Counted from the stretch's first letter, positions 43,880 to 53,220 are shown. The stretch is DNA of 64,000 nt from Pseudomonas monsensis (GCF_014268495.2 NZ_CP077087.1:3661501-3725500); one strand, 5' to 3'. Notes: generated from the sequence alone by a model not told the origin. Numbers and translations: made by a program.

Positions 43880-45085
43880 ATGCTGACCACGCTAAAAAAC
43901 TATCCGACAACAATAAATTTGCTGCTGTCGGCGTCCCTGATATTGACCTTGGCGCGAGCAATTACCCTGCCCTATCTGGTCATTTACCTTTCCGGGAGTT
44001 TCAGCTTAAGCGTCGCCGATATCGGCCTGGTTATAGGCAGCACACTGATCATTGGGTCGTTATTGAGTCTTTACGGTGGTTTTCTGGTCGACAAGATGTC
44101 CAGTTACCGGCTGATCCTGGCCTTCAGTGGCGTGTTCACGCTGGGGTTTCTAGGGACGTTTCTGGCTCGCGAACTTTGGCTGTTCTACAGCTGCCTGGTA
44201 CTGATAAACCTGGCTTATGCGGTCATTGATATCGCGATTAAATCAGGATTTGGCAGCCTGCTTCCCGTCACTGATCGCAGCGAAGTTTTCTCGATCAAAT
44301 ATACGCTGACCAACATCGGGTATGCCGTCGGCCCGTTTCTTGGCGCTGGCATGGCCAAACTGGATCTCAGCTTGCCATTCCTATTATCAGCCGGGCTTGG
44401 AGCAGGATTCTTTTTCATCTATTTCGTTTGGGGCAATAGAGACCTGAACGCCACCGATTCAGCTCAGAAACCAGTACCGTTTCTGGCCGTGGGAAAACTG
44501 TTACTCCAAGATTATCGGTTGGTGTGTTTCACCCTTGGTGGGCTGCTTAGTGCGGTGGTTTTTGGCCAGTTCACCGCTTATCTCTCCCAGTATCTGGTGG
44601 TCACTACTACACCAGAATCCACCTACCAGATCATCAGCACCGTTGTGGCGACCAATGCGCTGATGGTGATCAGTTTGCAATACTCCATAGGCAGGAAGAT
44701 CTCTCACAGGCATCTGAATCTGTGGCTGGTCGCGGGACTGAGTATGTTCATGCTGGGGTTGGCGGGTTTTGCCCTGTCGACCTCTATCCTGCTCTGGGTC
44801 ATTTCCATAGCCATTTTTACGGTCGGCGAGATCATCGTATTCCCCGCCGAGTACATGTTCATCGACAAAATCGCTCCGGACAACCTGCGCGGCATGTATT
44901 ACGGAGCACAAAACCTGTCCAACCTCGGCGCGGCGCTGGGGCCGGTGCTTTGCGGAATCGTATTGGCGACTCAGCCTCCCCACTACATCTTCTACATGCT
45001 TGCGCTCTTCATTGTTGCAGCTGGACTGTTCTACTTCCTGGGAGCTTCCAATTTGAGCGATATCACGGATATGGATTCTGATTGA
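43880..45085 (+). CDS. MFS transporter (MdtH/YdeE-like), accessory cargo
   Basis: 401 residues with 12 predicted helices; the loop 2-3 motif is GGFLVDKMSSYRLILAFSG. It has the compact form of drug:H+ antiporters of the DHA1 group. It is divergent from the LysR gene, which probably controls it. The C terminus is acidic (SDITDMDSD). It is less GC-rich than the core genes, in keeping with acquisition. GAGGCAAGG precedes the ATG. Confidence 0.9.
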   Translation: MLTTLKNYPTTINLLLSASLILTLARAITLPYLVIYLSGSFSLSVADIGLVIGSTLIIGSLLSLYGGFLVDKMSSYRLILAFSGVFTLGFLGTFLARELWLFYSCLVLINLAYAVIDIAIKSGFGSLLPVTDRSEVFSIKYTLTNIGYAVGPFLGAGMAKLDLSLPFLLSAGLGAGFFFIYFVWGNRDLNATDSAQKPVPFLAVGKLLLQDYRLVCFTLGGLLSAVVFGQFTAYLSQYLVVTTTPESTYQIISTVVATNALMVISLQYSIGRKISHRHLNLWLVAGLSMFMLGLAGFALSTSILLWVISIAIFTVGEIIVFPAEYMFIDKIAPDNLRGMYYGAQNLSNLGAALGPVLCGIVLATQPPHYIFYMLALFIVAAGLFYFLGASNLSDITDMDSD

Positions 45086-45369
45086 ACAGCAGCAATAAGA
45101 CAGACAGTGGGGAATCAAAAGATCACCTTAAAAATGCCCGCTTTTGGTTCGATTTTGATCTGTCGCGACAGGCTGAAACCGGCCAAAAGCTGACGCTCAC
45201 GATCGATTGCTTTCGGCCAAAAGCTGCCCTTTACAAGAAGCTGCTTTCGTCCCATTGCTGCCGGTGGGATCCCCATGGGTTTCGGGCAAATAGCCCAAAT
45301 GCCTACGGCCTTCCCAGGTCGGTATTTGAGAGGGTACCCTGAACACCTTTTAATATGTGTGGCACCCAT

Positions 45370-45855
45370 ATGGGCATCAATTTACTGACCGAATCCATGC
45401 TTGGCCACTGGCGTGCTCCATCGGGTGTCTGGCAATGCGAATACCAATTCGGCAGCCGATTGATTTACGTCCAACATCGCAATGACGAGCCACCTCGCGC
45501 CAGGGTCGCCGCCGCGCAACGCGCGGTCAACGCCGCGTGGGATGATTTACCCCAAGTACTGAAGTTCGCCGAACAGCACTGTAAAGCACAGATGCCCGAA
45601 CTGATGCGGTTGTACGAAACCTACATGCCGGGGGAATCTCCGTTTTTCGTTTACTCGATCCACTTCGATCTCGACAAACCTTACCCTAGTTACGCCATTT
45701 CCACGAACCCTGACTTCGATTGGGATCGTATCCTGATCGACGAAGATGAGCTGGGCCAGGTTCACAGGGTTTGCATGGAGCAGTATGAGCCAAGACATGA
45801 CTTTTGGGTTTACGTCAGGCGTGTAGGGTTTCAGCAATTCGAGCTTGGGGATTAG
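45370..45855 (+). CDS. Hypothetical protein in the tRNA-bracketed cargo
   Basis: 161 residues from ATG 45370 (MGINLLTESMLGHW); the frame opens 15 bases earlier at 45355 and neither start has a strong ribosome-binding site. It is soluble, with no signal peptide, and rich in aromatic and acidic residues (FVYSIHFDLDKPYPSYAIST, PRHDFWVYVRRVGF). The family is not recognised. Small orphan proteins of this composition are sometimes immunity proteins, but no toxin is adjacent, so that is speculation. The 270 bases before it contain no gene. Confidence 0.7.
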   Translation: MGINLLTESMLGHWRAPSGVWQCEYQFGSRLIYVQHRNDEPPRARVAAAQRAVNAAWDDLPQVLKFAEQHCKAQMPELMRLYETYMPGESPFFVYSIHFDLDKPYPSYAISTNPDFDWDRILIDEDELGQVHRVCMEQYEPRHDFWVYVRRVGFQQFELGD

Positions 45856-45936
45856 CTTGGCCTCAACTCAACTCAACTCAACCCCAGCTCTGAATCTCCG
45901 CTGATAAAGTCAATACTCGGGAGCGTCCGCTTCTGG

Positions 45937-46095
45937 TCCAGAGTGTGTAAAAACGCTTCGTCAAAATTGGAGTGTGCGCGTTTACGTCGAATCTGAAATT
46001 TATCGGCACGTCAGCAGGTGCGGATTTTACGTAGAAGCGCGATTCTCAGTCCGGACTTGAGTACCTGTCGCGCTGAAAAACGTTTTTACACAGCC
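45937..46095. mobile_element. MITE-like element or IS remnant with IS1182-type end
   Basis: The left end TCCAGAGTGTGTAAAAACGC is identical over 20 bases to the left end of the IS at 59247. The right end has the inverse CGTTTTTACACA, with the outermost bases degraded. About 160 bp with no coding capacity lie between, and the inside does not obviously match the IS. It could be a non-autonomous element moved by that transposase, or a deletion remnant. The rest of 45856-46502 holds the tRNA repeat copy and no gene. Confidence 0.7.
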
Positions 46096-46190
46096 TCGGC
46101 CGTTAGCGGCCATACCGAGTGACATTTGCGCACAATCAAAGCGGAATACTCTGATCATAACCAATTGAAATTACTCGTTTTAGTCATGGA

Positions 46191-46374
46191 CTTGAAAACC
46201 GTCGACTGTAATAGGTCCATCAGTTCGAATCCCATCGCCTCCGCCATATTTTGTACCGACAAAGCCCTGATTATTCAGGGCTTTGCTGTTTCTGGGATTC
46301 GGGAATTTTGCTCCTCTCAGTATGGATCGTTTCCGCATCTTTTCGGCCATTTCCGCAACCCTACCCTTCTGACA
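46191..46374 (+). repeat. Direct repeat copy B (truncated tRNA-Ser, attR-like)
   Basis: It begins CTTGAAAACCGTCGACTGTA in the anticodon arm and continues through the tRNA 3' end, terminator hairpin and CCCTACCCTTCTGACA. The 5' half of the tRNA is absent. Changes in the T-stem (CCATCAG for CCATGAG) and terminator show it is not under tRNA selection. With copy A it encloses 42713-46190. Confidence 0.85.
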
Positions 46375-46502
46375 TAACTGGTTCGGCCTCGACACTCGGA
46401 GGTATGGGGGTAGCCTTCAACAGGTAGCCTCCGGCCAAAAGCGGACGTACCAGTCAGGTCATGAGCAGTCATGCCTCCTGCCTGTCATATAGCGCTTGGC
46501 AT

Positions 46503-46961
46503 CTAATATCGCCCACAATCCTCTACTAGCTCATAAAGCTCTGCTGTGCGAAGAGGTGACTGCAACACGCCCCGGAGCGGAATTGCATAGCTTCTAGCCC
46601 ATAGGATCAGGTTTTGACGTTGGGTAGAATTTAAGTCCGAGACCGCAACAATCGAAAATATAACGCAAAACCTAGCCAACATTTTTAGGTAGCCTGCATC
46701 CATATCCAAGTCAAACGAATCGTAGACCAGGTATTCGAAGTGCTCTCCTGCCTCCAGCAGATCGACTACCTCGTTGATGTTTGTGTATGAACTAAGTGAG
46801 TAGTAACCAACCTTATTGAGCTCTTCGGCGTACCGGTAGAGAGAACTGAAGTTTCTGTTGAGCACGACGATCTTTCCCATCCCCTTGCGCATAGCTTGAC
46901 CCAATGCAAAGGCAAAGAAACTTAACTCCACACCCTTACTTTTCCACGAGATTGGTCTCAT
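46503..46961 (-). CDS. Degenerate receiver-like protein
   Basis: 152 residues. From about residue 28 the pattern GKIVVLNRNFSSLYRYAEEL resembles a CheY-like first strand and helix, but the acidic DD pair is missing. The phosphorylation-site strand may be YLVYDSFDLDMDAGY. No output domain follows. It is divergent from the response regulator over 286 bp. In related regulatory loci an EAL protein carries an N-terminal receiver; here the EAL protein at 51083 has none, so this may be the detached partner. The start is uncertain (46961, or an internal Met at 46880). Confidence 0.7.
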   Translation of the reverse strand: MRPISWKSKGVELSFFAFALGQAMRKGMGKIVVLNRNFSSLYRYAEELNKVGYYSLSSYTNINEVVDLLEAGEHFEYLVYDSFDLDMDAGYLKMLARFCVIFSIVAVSDLNSTQRQNLILWARSYAIPLRGVLQSPLRTAELYELVEDCGRY

Positions 46962-47247
46962 GGGTTTCCAGAATTTTCTTGATTCTTAACCAGAATCAAA
47001 GGCACTGGTTTCACCCAAGAAAAATCTTGCTCCCGAGACAGAAAAATCGGGATCCAGGTCAGCGAAAAGCCGGTGTCGAGCTAAGCTTTTACCTGCGATA
47101 ATTTCTATCGCAAATAGCAGGCATCGCGCTGTAAACGACTGAGATCTTCAAAAGTAATCGTTCACTTCTTTTGCAAGCCGGATTGTGAGTGGCATCGAAT
47201 GTCAGAAGATTATCGTCCCCCCTCGTCACTACGCGGATTTGAGATTT
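46962..47247. promoter_or_regulatory. Divergent intergenic region upstream of the fimbrial two-component system
   Basis: 286 AT-rich bases between the receiver-like gene and the response regulator. Presumably both promoters lie here. No binding-site repeat or hairpin could be assigned with confidence. Confidence 0.4.
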
Positions 47248-47865
47248 ATGAGTAAACGAGTATTGATCGTCGATGATCATCCGGTAGTTTGTCACGCCAT
47301 CAGCCTGGCGCTTGCGTCGATTGGCTACGAAACAATCGGTGAAGCGTCCGACGGCATTAATGCCCTCCAGATGATCGAGTCGCTGAAGCCAGACATGGTC
47401 ATTCTCGATATCGGCCTGGAAGGAATGGACGGTTTGGCAGTCTTGAAGCGAATCACTCGGGAGAAGCTCGCTACCCGGGTGCTCGTTTTCACGTCTCAGA
47501 TCAAAGAAACCTTTGCCACCCGCTGCCTGCACGCCGGCGCCAGTGGTTTTGTCAGCAAGAGCGAGCCAATCACCCAATTGATCAAGGCGGTTGGAATCAT
47601 TTCCGAGGGCTATGTGCACTTTCCAAGAGACGCCATACCGCTGTTCGCAGGAGCCGTTGCCTCGGATGATCTTGGAAACCTTACGGATCGTGAGATGCAG
47701 GTTCTCAAACTGCTAGCCGATGGGCTGCCCAACCGTGAAATAGCAGAAAGGCTCAACCTGAGCAGCAAAACGGTAAGCGGTCATAAAATTAACATTCTGA
47801 TGAAACTCAATGTCACGTCAGTGATTGAACTTGCCAGCATAGCCAAGCAGCACAACCTCATTTGA
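47248..47865 (+). CDS. LuxR/NarL-family response regulator (RocA/BvgA-like)
   Basis: 205 residues. The receiver begins MSKRVLIVDDHPVVCHAISL (acidic pair at 9-10) with phospho-acceptor Asp54 in MVILDIGLEGMDG and the Lys in GFVSKSEP. The C-terminal LuxR HTH reads LTDREMQVLKLLADGLPNRE, IAERLNLSSKTVSGHKINIL. The start at 47248 is chosen because the receiver begins there; a 21-residue upstream extension in the same frame is unconvincing. It lies ten bases from the hybrid kinase and probably activates the fimbrial genes downstream. Confidence 0.92.
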   Translation: MSKRVLIVDDHPVVCHAISLALASIGYETIGEASDGINALQMIESLKPDMVILDIGLEGMDGLAVLKRITREKLATRVLVFTSQIKETFATRCLHAGASGFVSKSEPITQLIKAVGIISEGYVHFPRDAIPLFAGAVASDDLGNLTDREMQVLKLLADGLPNREIAERLNLSSKTVSGHKINILMKLNVTSVIELASIAKQHNLI

Positions 47866-47875
47866 CGCTGGCCTG

Positions 47876-50800
47876 ATGAAACCGACATTTACACTACTCA
47901 GCGTTTTCCTTGTCCTGTTGGCGATAGGCTGGCGCATTCCAGACGCCGGGGCTGACGATCTGCAACCCCATGCGCGGCAACCGCTCGACAGCGTGAAGGT
48001 GCAGCTCAACCAACAAGAACGCGAATGGCTTCAGCACAAGCAAGCGTTGATTGTCGGCGTAACCACTGACACCTTCCCACCCTTCGGCATCATGACTGAG
48101 CATCACAGCTACGAGGGCTTGACGGCTGACTATCTGGTGGCGATGCAGCGTGAGCTTGGCATTGAGTTCAAAGTACGGCCGTTCGATTCAGCAAAAGCCG
48201 CCTACGAAGCATTGCACTCAGGACAGATTGATTTGGTGGGCAGCGCCATACCTCAAGATGCGACCGATTTCGGGGTGCATCTGACGCCACCTTACGCACT
48301 GACAGAATTGGCGCTGCTTTCTGAAGGAGGCGACCTTCACGCCTACAACACGCATGACGCACGCACGCGGATCGCCGTTGCCAGCAAAGACGCCCTTGAC
48401 TTGTATCAACGCAGCGGCGGCCAAGGTGCCTTCGCGCTCTATGCCTCTCCCCTGGCAGCCTTGGCCTCTGTGCTGACTGGTGACACGGATGTTTACCTTG
48501 GCGATACCTACTCCACCAATTACATGTCCAGCCAGTTGTTCAGCAATCAGTTGGAGGTTAACCAGGATACTGCGCCGCAGGAAATTAAAGTGGCTTTCGC
48601 GGTTCGCGAAGACCACTCAATTCTGGCAGGTCTGCTCGCGCAAGGTTTGCAGGGTGTCGACCGTTGCACCATGGTCCGCGCCCAACAGCTGTGGGCTGAC
48701 ATCGAGGACTGTGACCTTGGCAGCTTTCGCGACCGCCTTACAGACCCTGAACGTGCCTGGCTTGATAACAACACCACGGTGAAACTGGCGGTCAGCGAAG
48801 ACTTGGCGCCCTATGCCTTTTTCAACAGTAACGGCCGTTTCAATGGTATCGCTTCGGACTTGCTGGGCATCATTCAACGCAAAACCGGATTACGCTTCGA
48901 GATTATCCGCGTCAGCTCGTTGAGCGAGGCCAATTCCCTGTTAGTCAACGGTGAGGCGAATCTTGGCATCCTCACTGAAATCAGCCGCGCGCCATCGCCG
49001 TACTTGCACAGCCGATCCCTGGCCACCGCGCCCTACCTGTTTGTCATGCGTAACGACGAGACAGCGATCCTCGATCAACACAGCACCGCGACCATCGCAG
49101 TCGCCCAAGGCTATTTGCTGCCTGCTTCGCTTGCCCTGCAATTCCCCAACGCCCGTTTCGAAGAAACCGACACCATGGGCGAAGCCTTCAAACTGGTGCG
49201 CGACGGAGACGTTGACTTCGTCGTGTCGCCTTCAAACGTGGCACGTTACTACCTGTCTTTTAAATACGAGACCAGCCTTAAAGTCGGCGGCCTTCTGGAT
49301 CTTGATAACGCGAAGATCGTGTTGGCTGCGCCCGAAGCGCAACGACTGATGATCTCCATTATCAACAAAGCCATGCTGGAAATACCCCCTCGGGATTACC
49401 CGCAGATCATCGGACGCTGGCGCGCCAACTCCGCCACCGACGAGAAGTACTGGGAGGGGGTCGCTTCGTACATCTGGCGATCTTTTGAAGTGTTGGGAGC
49501 CTTGCTGCTGGTGGCCGGGTTGCTGATCATGCTTCAGCGCCGTCGCCTTCAGCGCGAGCGGCGCGATCTGAAGCAACGCAAGCTCCTCCTCGACGAACTC
49601 GAAGTGGCAAAGGAGTCCGCCGAAAAAGCCAGCCGCACCAAGTCTGTATTTCTGGCCACCATGAGTCACGAAATCCGCACGCCGCTCAATGCCATCATCG
49701 GCATGCTGGAACTGGTGCTCACCCGCCAGGATAACGCCCGGCTCAATGCACAGTCCGTCCACATCGCGTATGAGTCAGCGACCCACTTGCTGGCGCTTAT
49801 CGGCGACATTTTGGACATCTCGCGCATCGAGTCAGGCAAGCTGACTTTGACGCCCGAGCCCGCCCGGATCAAGGACTTGATCGAATCGACGAGCAATGTG
49901 TTTTCTGGCTTGGCGCGACAAAAGCAATTGCAGATACACGTGAACATTGATCCGATGGCCGCAGAACTGGTTTGGGTAGACGGGTTGAAAGTCAAACAGA
50001 TCCTGTCCAATCTCCTGAGCAATGCGATCAAGTTCACTGAGCGTGGCGTTGTCGACATTCATTGCAAGGTAACAGCCGCAAGTGATAGCGCCCTGCACTT
50101 TGTGATCAGCGTCAGCGACACAGGAGCAGGCATTCCAGCCACACACATCGACCAGATTTTCAAACCATTCTTCGTAACGCGCGAGGCTGTTAGCGACCGC
50201 AATGCAGGGGCGGGCCTCGGTCTACCGATTTGCTTGGCATTAAGTGAATTGATGGGAGGCCATCTGGAGGCTAAGAGCGAAACAGATGTTGGCACTCGCA
50301 TGACGTTCAGTGTTCACCTCCAGCGCGTCAGCGCCGAGATTGCAGTGACTGGCGCTAACCCGGCAGAGCACGCTGCTCCATTAGACGATTCGCCGCTGGC
50401 CGTCCTGATCGTCGAAGATCATTTGCCAAGTCAATACCTGCTGTATCAGCAAGTGGCTTACCTGGGGCATCGTGCACTGACCGCAAACAACGGCCTTGAA
50501 GGCGTGGCAATCTGGCAAGAGAACGAGATCGACATCGTCATCACCGACTGCAACATGCCCGAGATGAACGGGCACGAGATGACCAAGATGATCCGTCAGC
50601 TAGAACGCAGCCAGCGCGTTCGACCATGCATCATCGTCGGGTTGACTGCCGATGCTCAGCGAGAAGAACTGGATCGCTGCATAGCATCAGGCATGGACCA
50701 TTCGCTGGCCAAGCCGATCACCCTCGCCGTCCTCAATCGCTGGATTCCCAAACGGGGTACGGATAAGCAGCCGTCCGAAACTACGTCGTCCCCCCTGAAT

Positions 50801-51082
50801 GACATCCGGGGGGCGATGGCCGAAGAAGTCATTCAAAGCAACGGTGTCGAAGGTCAAGCCCTGAGTCACGCATTGGAAAAGCGCGACCCGCAGGACGTCA
50901 TACGGATCGTGCACAAGCTCAAGGGCACCGCCTACCTGCTCAATCACTCTGGCCTGCTTGAGCAGTGCATCGAAATCGAGGATTTATGCGCGCAAGGCAC
51001 GATGTCCGTGGAGATGCATGAGGCGGTAAGCGCTTTGATCCGGAAACTGGAGGGGATCAGCCGGTCACTACGTCAGGAATGA
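47876..51082 (+). CDS. BvgS/EvgS-like hybrid sensor histidine kinase (RocS type)
   Basis: 1068 residues. A signal/anchor (TLLSVFLVLLAIGWRIPDAG) is followed by two periplasmic SBP3/Venus-flytrap domains (about 55-275 and 300-525), a membrane helix near 535-557, HisKA with His598 (MSHEIRTPLNAIIGMLEL), a HATPase (GAGLGLPICLALSELMGG), a receiver with Asp891 (VITDCNMPEMNGHEMTK) and an Hpt domain with His1013 (RIVHKLKGTAYL). All phosphorelay residues are present. This is the architecture of BvgS and of P. aeruginosa RocS1/RcsC/PvrS, which control cup fimbriae. The partner is the LuxR-type regulator ten bases upstream. Confidence 0.94.
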   Translation: MKPTFTLLSVFLVLLAIGWRIPDAGADDLQPHARQPLDSVKVQLNQQEREWLQHKQALIVGVTTDTFPPFGIMTEHHSYEGLTADYLVAMQRELGIEFKVRPFDSAKAAYEALHSGQIDLVGSAIPQDATDFGVHLTPPYALTELALLSEGGDLHAYNTHDARTRIAVASKDALDLYQRSGGQGAFALYASPLAALASVLTGDTDVYLGDTYSTNYMSSQLFSNQLEVNQDTAPQEIKVAFAVREDHSILAGLLAQGLQGVDRCTMVRAQQLWADIEDCDLGSFRDRLTDPERAWLDNNTTVKLAVSEDLAPYAFFNSNGRFNGIASDLLGIIQRKTGLRFEIIRVSSLSEANSLLVNGEANLGILTEISRAPSPYLHSRSLATAPYLFVMRNDETAILDQHSTATIAVAQGYLLPASLALQFPNARFEETDTMGEAFKLVRDGDVDFVVSPSNVARYYLSFKYETSLKVGGLLDLDNAKIVLAAPEAQRLMISIINKAMLEIPPRDYPQIIGRWRANSATDEKYWEGVASYIWRSFEVLGALLLVAGLLIMLQRRRLQRERRDLKQRKLLLDELEVAKESAEKASRTKSVFLATMSHEIRTPLNAIIGMLELVLTRQDNARLNAQSVHIAYESATHLLALIGDILDISRIESGKLTLTPEPARIKDLIESTSNVFSGLARQKQLQIHVNIDPMAAELVWVDGLKVKQILSNLLSNAIKFTERGVVDIHCKVTAASDSALHFVISVSDTGAGIPATHIDQIFKPFFVTREAVSDRNAGAGLGLPICLALSELMGGHLEAKSETDVGTRMTFSVHLQRVSAEIAVTGANPAEHAAPLDDSPLAVLIVEDHLPSQYLLYQQVAYLGHRALTANNGLEGVAIWQENEIDIVITDCNMPEMNGHEMTKMIRQLERSQRVRPCIIVGLTADAQREELDRCIASGMDHSLAKPITLAVLNRWIPKRGTDKQPSETTSSPLNDIRGAMAEEVIQSNGVEGQALSHALEKRDPQDVIRIVHKLKGTAYLLNHSGLLEQCIEIEDLCAQGTMSVEMHEAVSALIRKLEGISRSLRQE

Positions 51083-52096
51083 ATGCTGCGTGCCGAGCAA
51101 GGAAAATCCTGGTGTCATTCCAGAAAAAACCGGGCGAACAACAGATGGATCTTTCGTGTTGTCAGCGGGTGCCCACCTAAGCTTGGGAAGTATTCCAAAC
51201 GATCACCCTTCCCCATGCCAAATCGATCCCCGCTTGCACTCGTGTCAAATCCCCTAGTTCAACAGGCTACGCATCGAGAGCTTGAATTTTCATATCTACT
51301 CAAAGCGCGCACTCATTTGCCAGATGCCGATGATGTTCTACGTGGGCTTTGGCGCCGAGAGTTTCGAGCATATCTGCAACCCAAGTTCGATTTGCGAACG
51401 GGCAAGGTGGACGCGGCAGAAGTCCTCGCACGCTGGCACCACCCAACCCGCGGCGTACTCGGCCCGGCAAGTTTCATCCCGTTGATGACGCGTAAGCAAT
51501 GGCTCGACGAGTTGCTGTTTGAATTGCTTGAGCAAGGGTTGGCGCTACAACTCAAACTCCACGAACAGGGTGCGCTGCTTGGCTTGGCCTTCAATGTGTC
51601 CCTTGGGCAGTTGCAGAACAGCCTGTTCATCGATGGTTTGAAGACGCGGTTGCTCCGGCACCGTTTGCCGTTATCAATGCTGACTTTTGAAATCACAGAG
51701 GACGACCCGGCCGATGCTGCTGGCTGCGTTGAACAGCTAAATCGACTGAGCAATTTGGGAGTGAGGCTGTCAATGGATGACTTCGGAACGGGTTATTCAT
51801 CGCTCTTGCGTCTATGCCAGGTGCCCTTCCATGAAATCAAATTGGCCGGAGATTTCACCCGTTTTGTTGGCAGGCCCGGTCGTCATCAGGCGGTCATTCG
51901 TCATGCGCTGGCGCTCGCCGAAGAGCTGGGGGTGTCATTGGTGGTGGAAGGCATTGAAACGGTGGAGCAACGCGATAGTTTGGAGCAGATGGGGGCTCGT
52001 GTGGGTCAAGGATTCTTTTGCGCAAAACCTATGTTGATTGATACGTTTGAAGGCTGGATGACTAAACCCTATCGAGATTTCCGTGCTCAGTCTTGA
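51083..52096 (+). CDS. Stand-alone EAL-domain c-di-GMP phosphodiesterase (RocR/PvrR-like, no receiver)
   Basis: 337 residues. The EAL domain starts near residue 80 (DADDVLRGLWRREFRAYLQP). Catalytic positions look intact: EVLARW in place of EALLR, NVSLGQL, FEITEDD, DDFGTGYSSLLRL, IKLAGDF, EGIETVEQ and GQGFFCAKP. RocR and PvrR have a receiver before EAL; here there is only a short leader with no fold I recognise. ATG 51083 abuts the kinase stop and has AGGA upstream, supporting coupling; ATG 51215 is an alternative that trims the odd leader. It converges with the adhesin gene. Confidence 0.88.
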   Translation: MLRAEQGKSWCHSRKNRANNRWIFRVVSGCPPKLGKYSKRSPFPMPNRSPLALVSNPLVQQATHRELEFSYLLKARTHLPDADDVLRGLWRREFRAYLQPKFDLRTGKVDAAEVLARWHHPTRGVLGPASFIPLMTRKQWLDELLFELLEQGLALQLKLHEQGALLGLAFNVSLGQLQNSLFIDGLKTRLLRHRLPLSMLTFEITEDDPADAAGCVEQLNRLSNLGVRLSMDDFGTGYSSLLRLCQVPFHEIKLAGDFTRFVGRPGRHQAVIRHALALAEELGVSLVVEGIETVEQRDSLEQMGARVGQGFFCAKPMLIDTFEGWMTKPYRDFRAQS

Positions 52097-52149
52097 GAGG
52101 ATGCGTGATAAGAGCTGTTCACTCACGCCTCTTTTAGAACCAAGCGATA

Positions 52150-53148
52150 TCAGTTGTATTCGAGAACGTAGTTCAACGTGGCGTTGGCCCTACCTGCCTC
52201 AGCCTTTTGCGATGCCTTCTTCACATACTCAGCAACCACAGGCAGACGATAAAGCTCTCCCTGTGGCTCACTCCGAATCCAGGTCATCGCCAACGCACTG
52301 CTTTGTAAAAATGGCAGTTTCACTCCTTTGCTACTGAGCAACGATATCTCAACCCCTTTGGCACCTCCTGGTTCAAGATTGAGCCGCCCCGGCCCGTCTG
52401 AGCTTCCTTCAAAATAAACCTTAACCGGAACATTGGTTCCTGCAGACATACCAGAGCACAGGACGTCGAGATTGAATGGTGTATTCGACTCCTCGAGCTT
52501 CATTACCAATACACGCCCCATAGAAATATTCATTTTCTCAACACCGGCGCAGCCGCTGAAATAGCCTTCAGACTTGAGTTTTGTGGTACCCAATACCGTA
52601 ATCTCAGCTGCATGCCAACCATTTAAATAGTCATGGATTGTGAGTTTGATTGGTACGTCGCCAGCTTCAACGTCACGCGAAATTCGCACAAATTCAAATT
52701 TTATTCTGTCAGGAACACTTGAATATAAAAGATTGTGATTGGGGGTTGTTTCCCTGACAAATGGAATTGGAGACTTATAGCTGCCCACACTCAAAACCCT
52801 CACACCTATACCTTCCAATCGAGTTTTATAAACATTATCAAATCCGTCTACCAACTCCAGATTTTTGAAAAAAACCTCTTGCCGCAAAGTAGGATAGCGT
52901 TTCGGAGGACACTGTCTTTGCCATCCTTCACTATGTACGATGAGTTCCGCTGAGCTAGCCATAACAGAACCAATTGGCACTCTGCGCAAAGTCAATAGCT
53001 GAGGTGCGACAACACTCCAAACTCTCAATTCGGTAGATCCAGGAATAGGTGAAGAACTACTCCAGGCGCATTCATCAGAGAGAGCATAAGCCTTGTTGAA
53101 ACTCTGCACAGAAACAAAAAGTATAAAAATACAAACGAAAAATTTCAT
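52150..53148 (-). CDS. Fimbrial tip adhesin-like minor pilin, paralogue 1
   Basis: 332 residues with a signal peptide (FFVCIFILFVSVQSFNKAYA). The N-terminal ~190 residues form a putative receptor domain, and the C-terminal pilin domain includes YFSGCAGVEKMNISMGRVL, FNLDVLCSGMSAGTNVPVKV and the donor-strand-type ending ANATLNYVLEYN. It is about 60% identical by eye to the paralogue at 53890, especially in the pilin half. Two-domain structure and last position in a chaperone-usher operon suggest a tip adhesin. Its AT-rich composition is unlike the core genes. Confidence 0.85.
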   Translation of the reverse strand: MKFFVCIFILFVSVQSFNKAYALSDECAWSSSSPIPGSTELRVWSVVAPQLLTLRRVPIGSVMASSAELIVHSEGWQRQCPPKRYPTLRQEVFFKNLELVDGFDNVYKTRLEGIGVRVLSVGSYKSPIPFVRETTPNHNLLYSSVPDRIKFEFVRISRDVEAGDVPIKLTIHDYLNGWHAAEITVLGTTKLKSEGYFSGCAGVEKMNISMGRVLVMKLEESNTPFNLDVLCSGMSAGTNVPVKVYFEGSSDGPGRLNLEPGGAKGVEISLLSSKGVKLPFLQSSALAMTWIRSEPQGELYRLPVVAEYVKKASQKAEAGRANATLNYVLEYN

Positions 53149-53220
53149 TTTTTACGTCGCCTTGAATTGAACACAAGATACGAGCTTAACTCTAGTACAA
53201 AAAACTGATAGTCGTAAAAA

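Noticed and set aside
45086..45369. Short frames on both strands between the MFS and hypothetical genes
   Set aside because: Translations are unlike any family, the starts lack ribosome-binding sites, and the sequence resembles common Pseudomonas intergenic filler (TTTCGGCCAAAAGC).
46191..46260. A second tRNA-Ser gene
   Set aside because: Only the 3' half is present. The D-arm and acceptor 5' strand are missing and the T-stem is mispaired, so it cannot make a tRNA.
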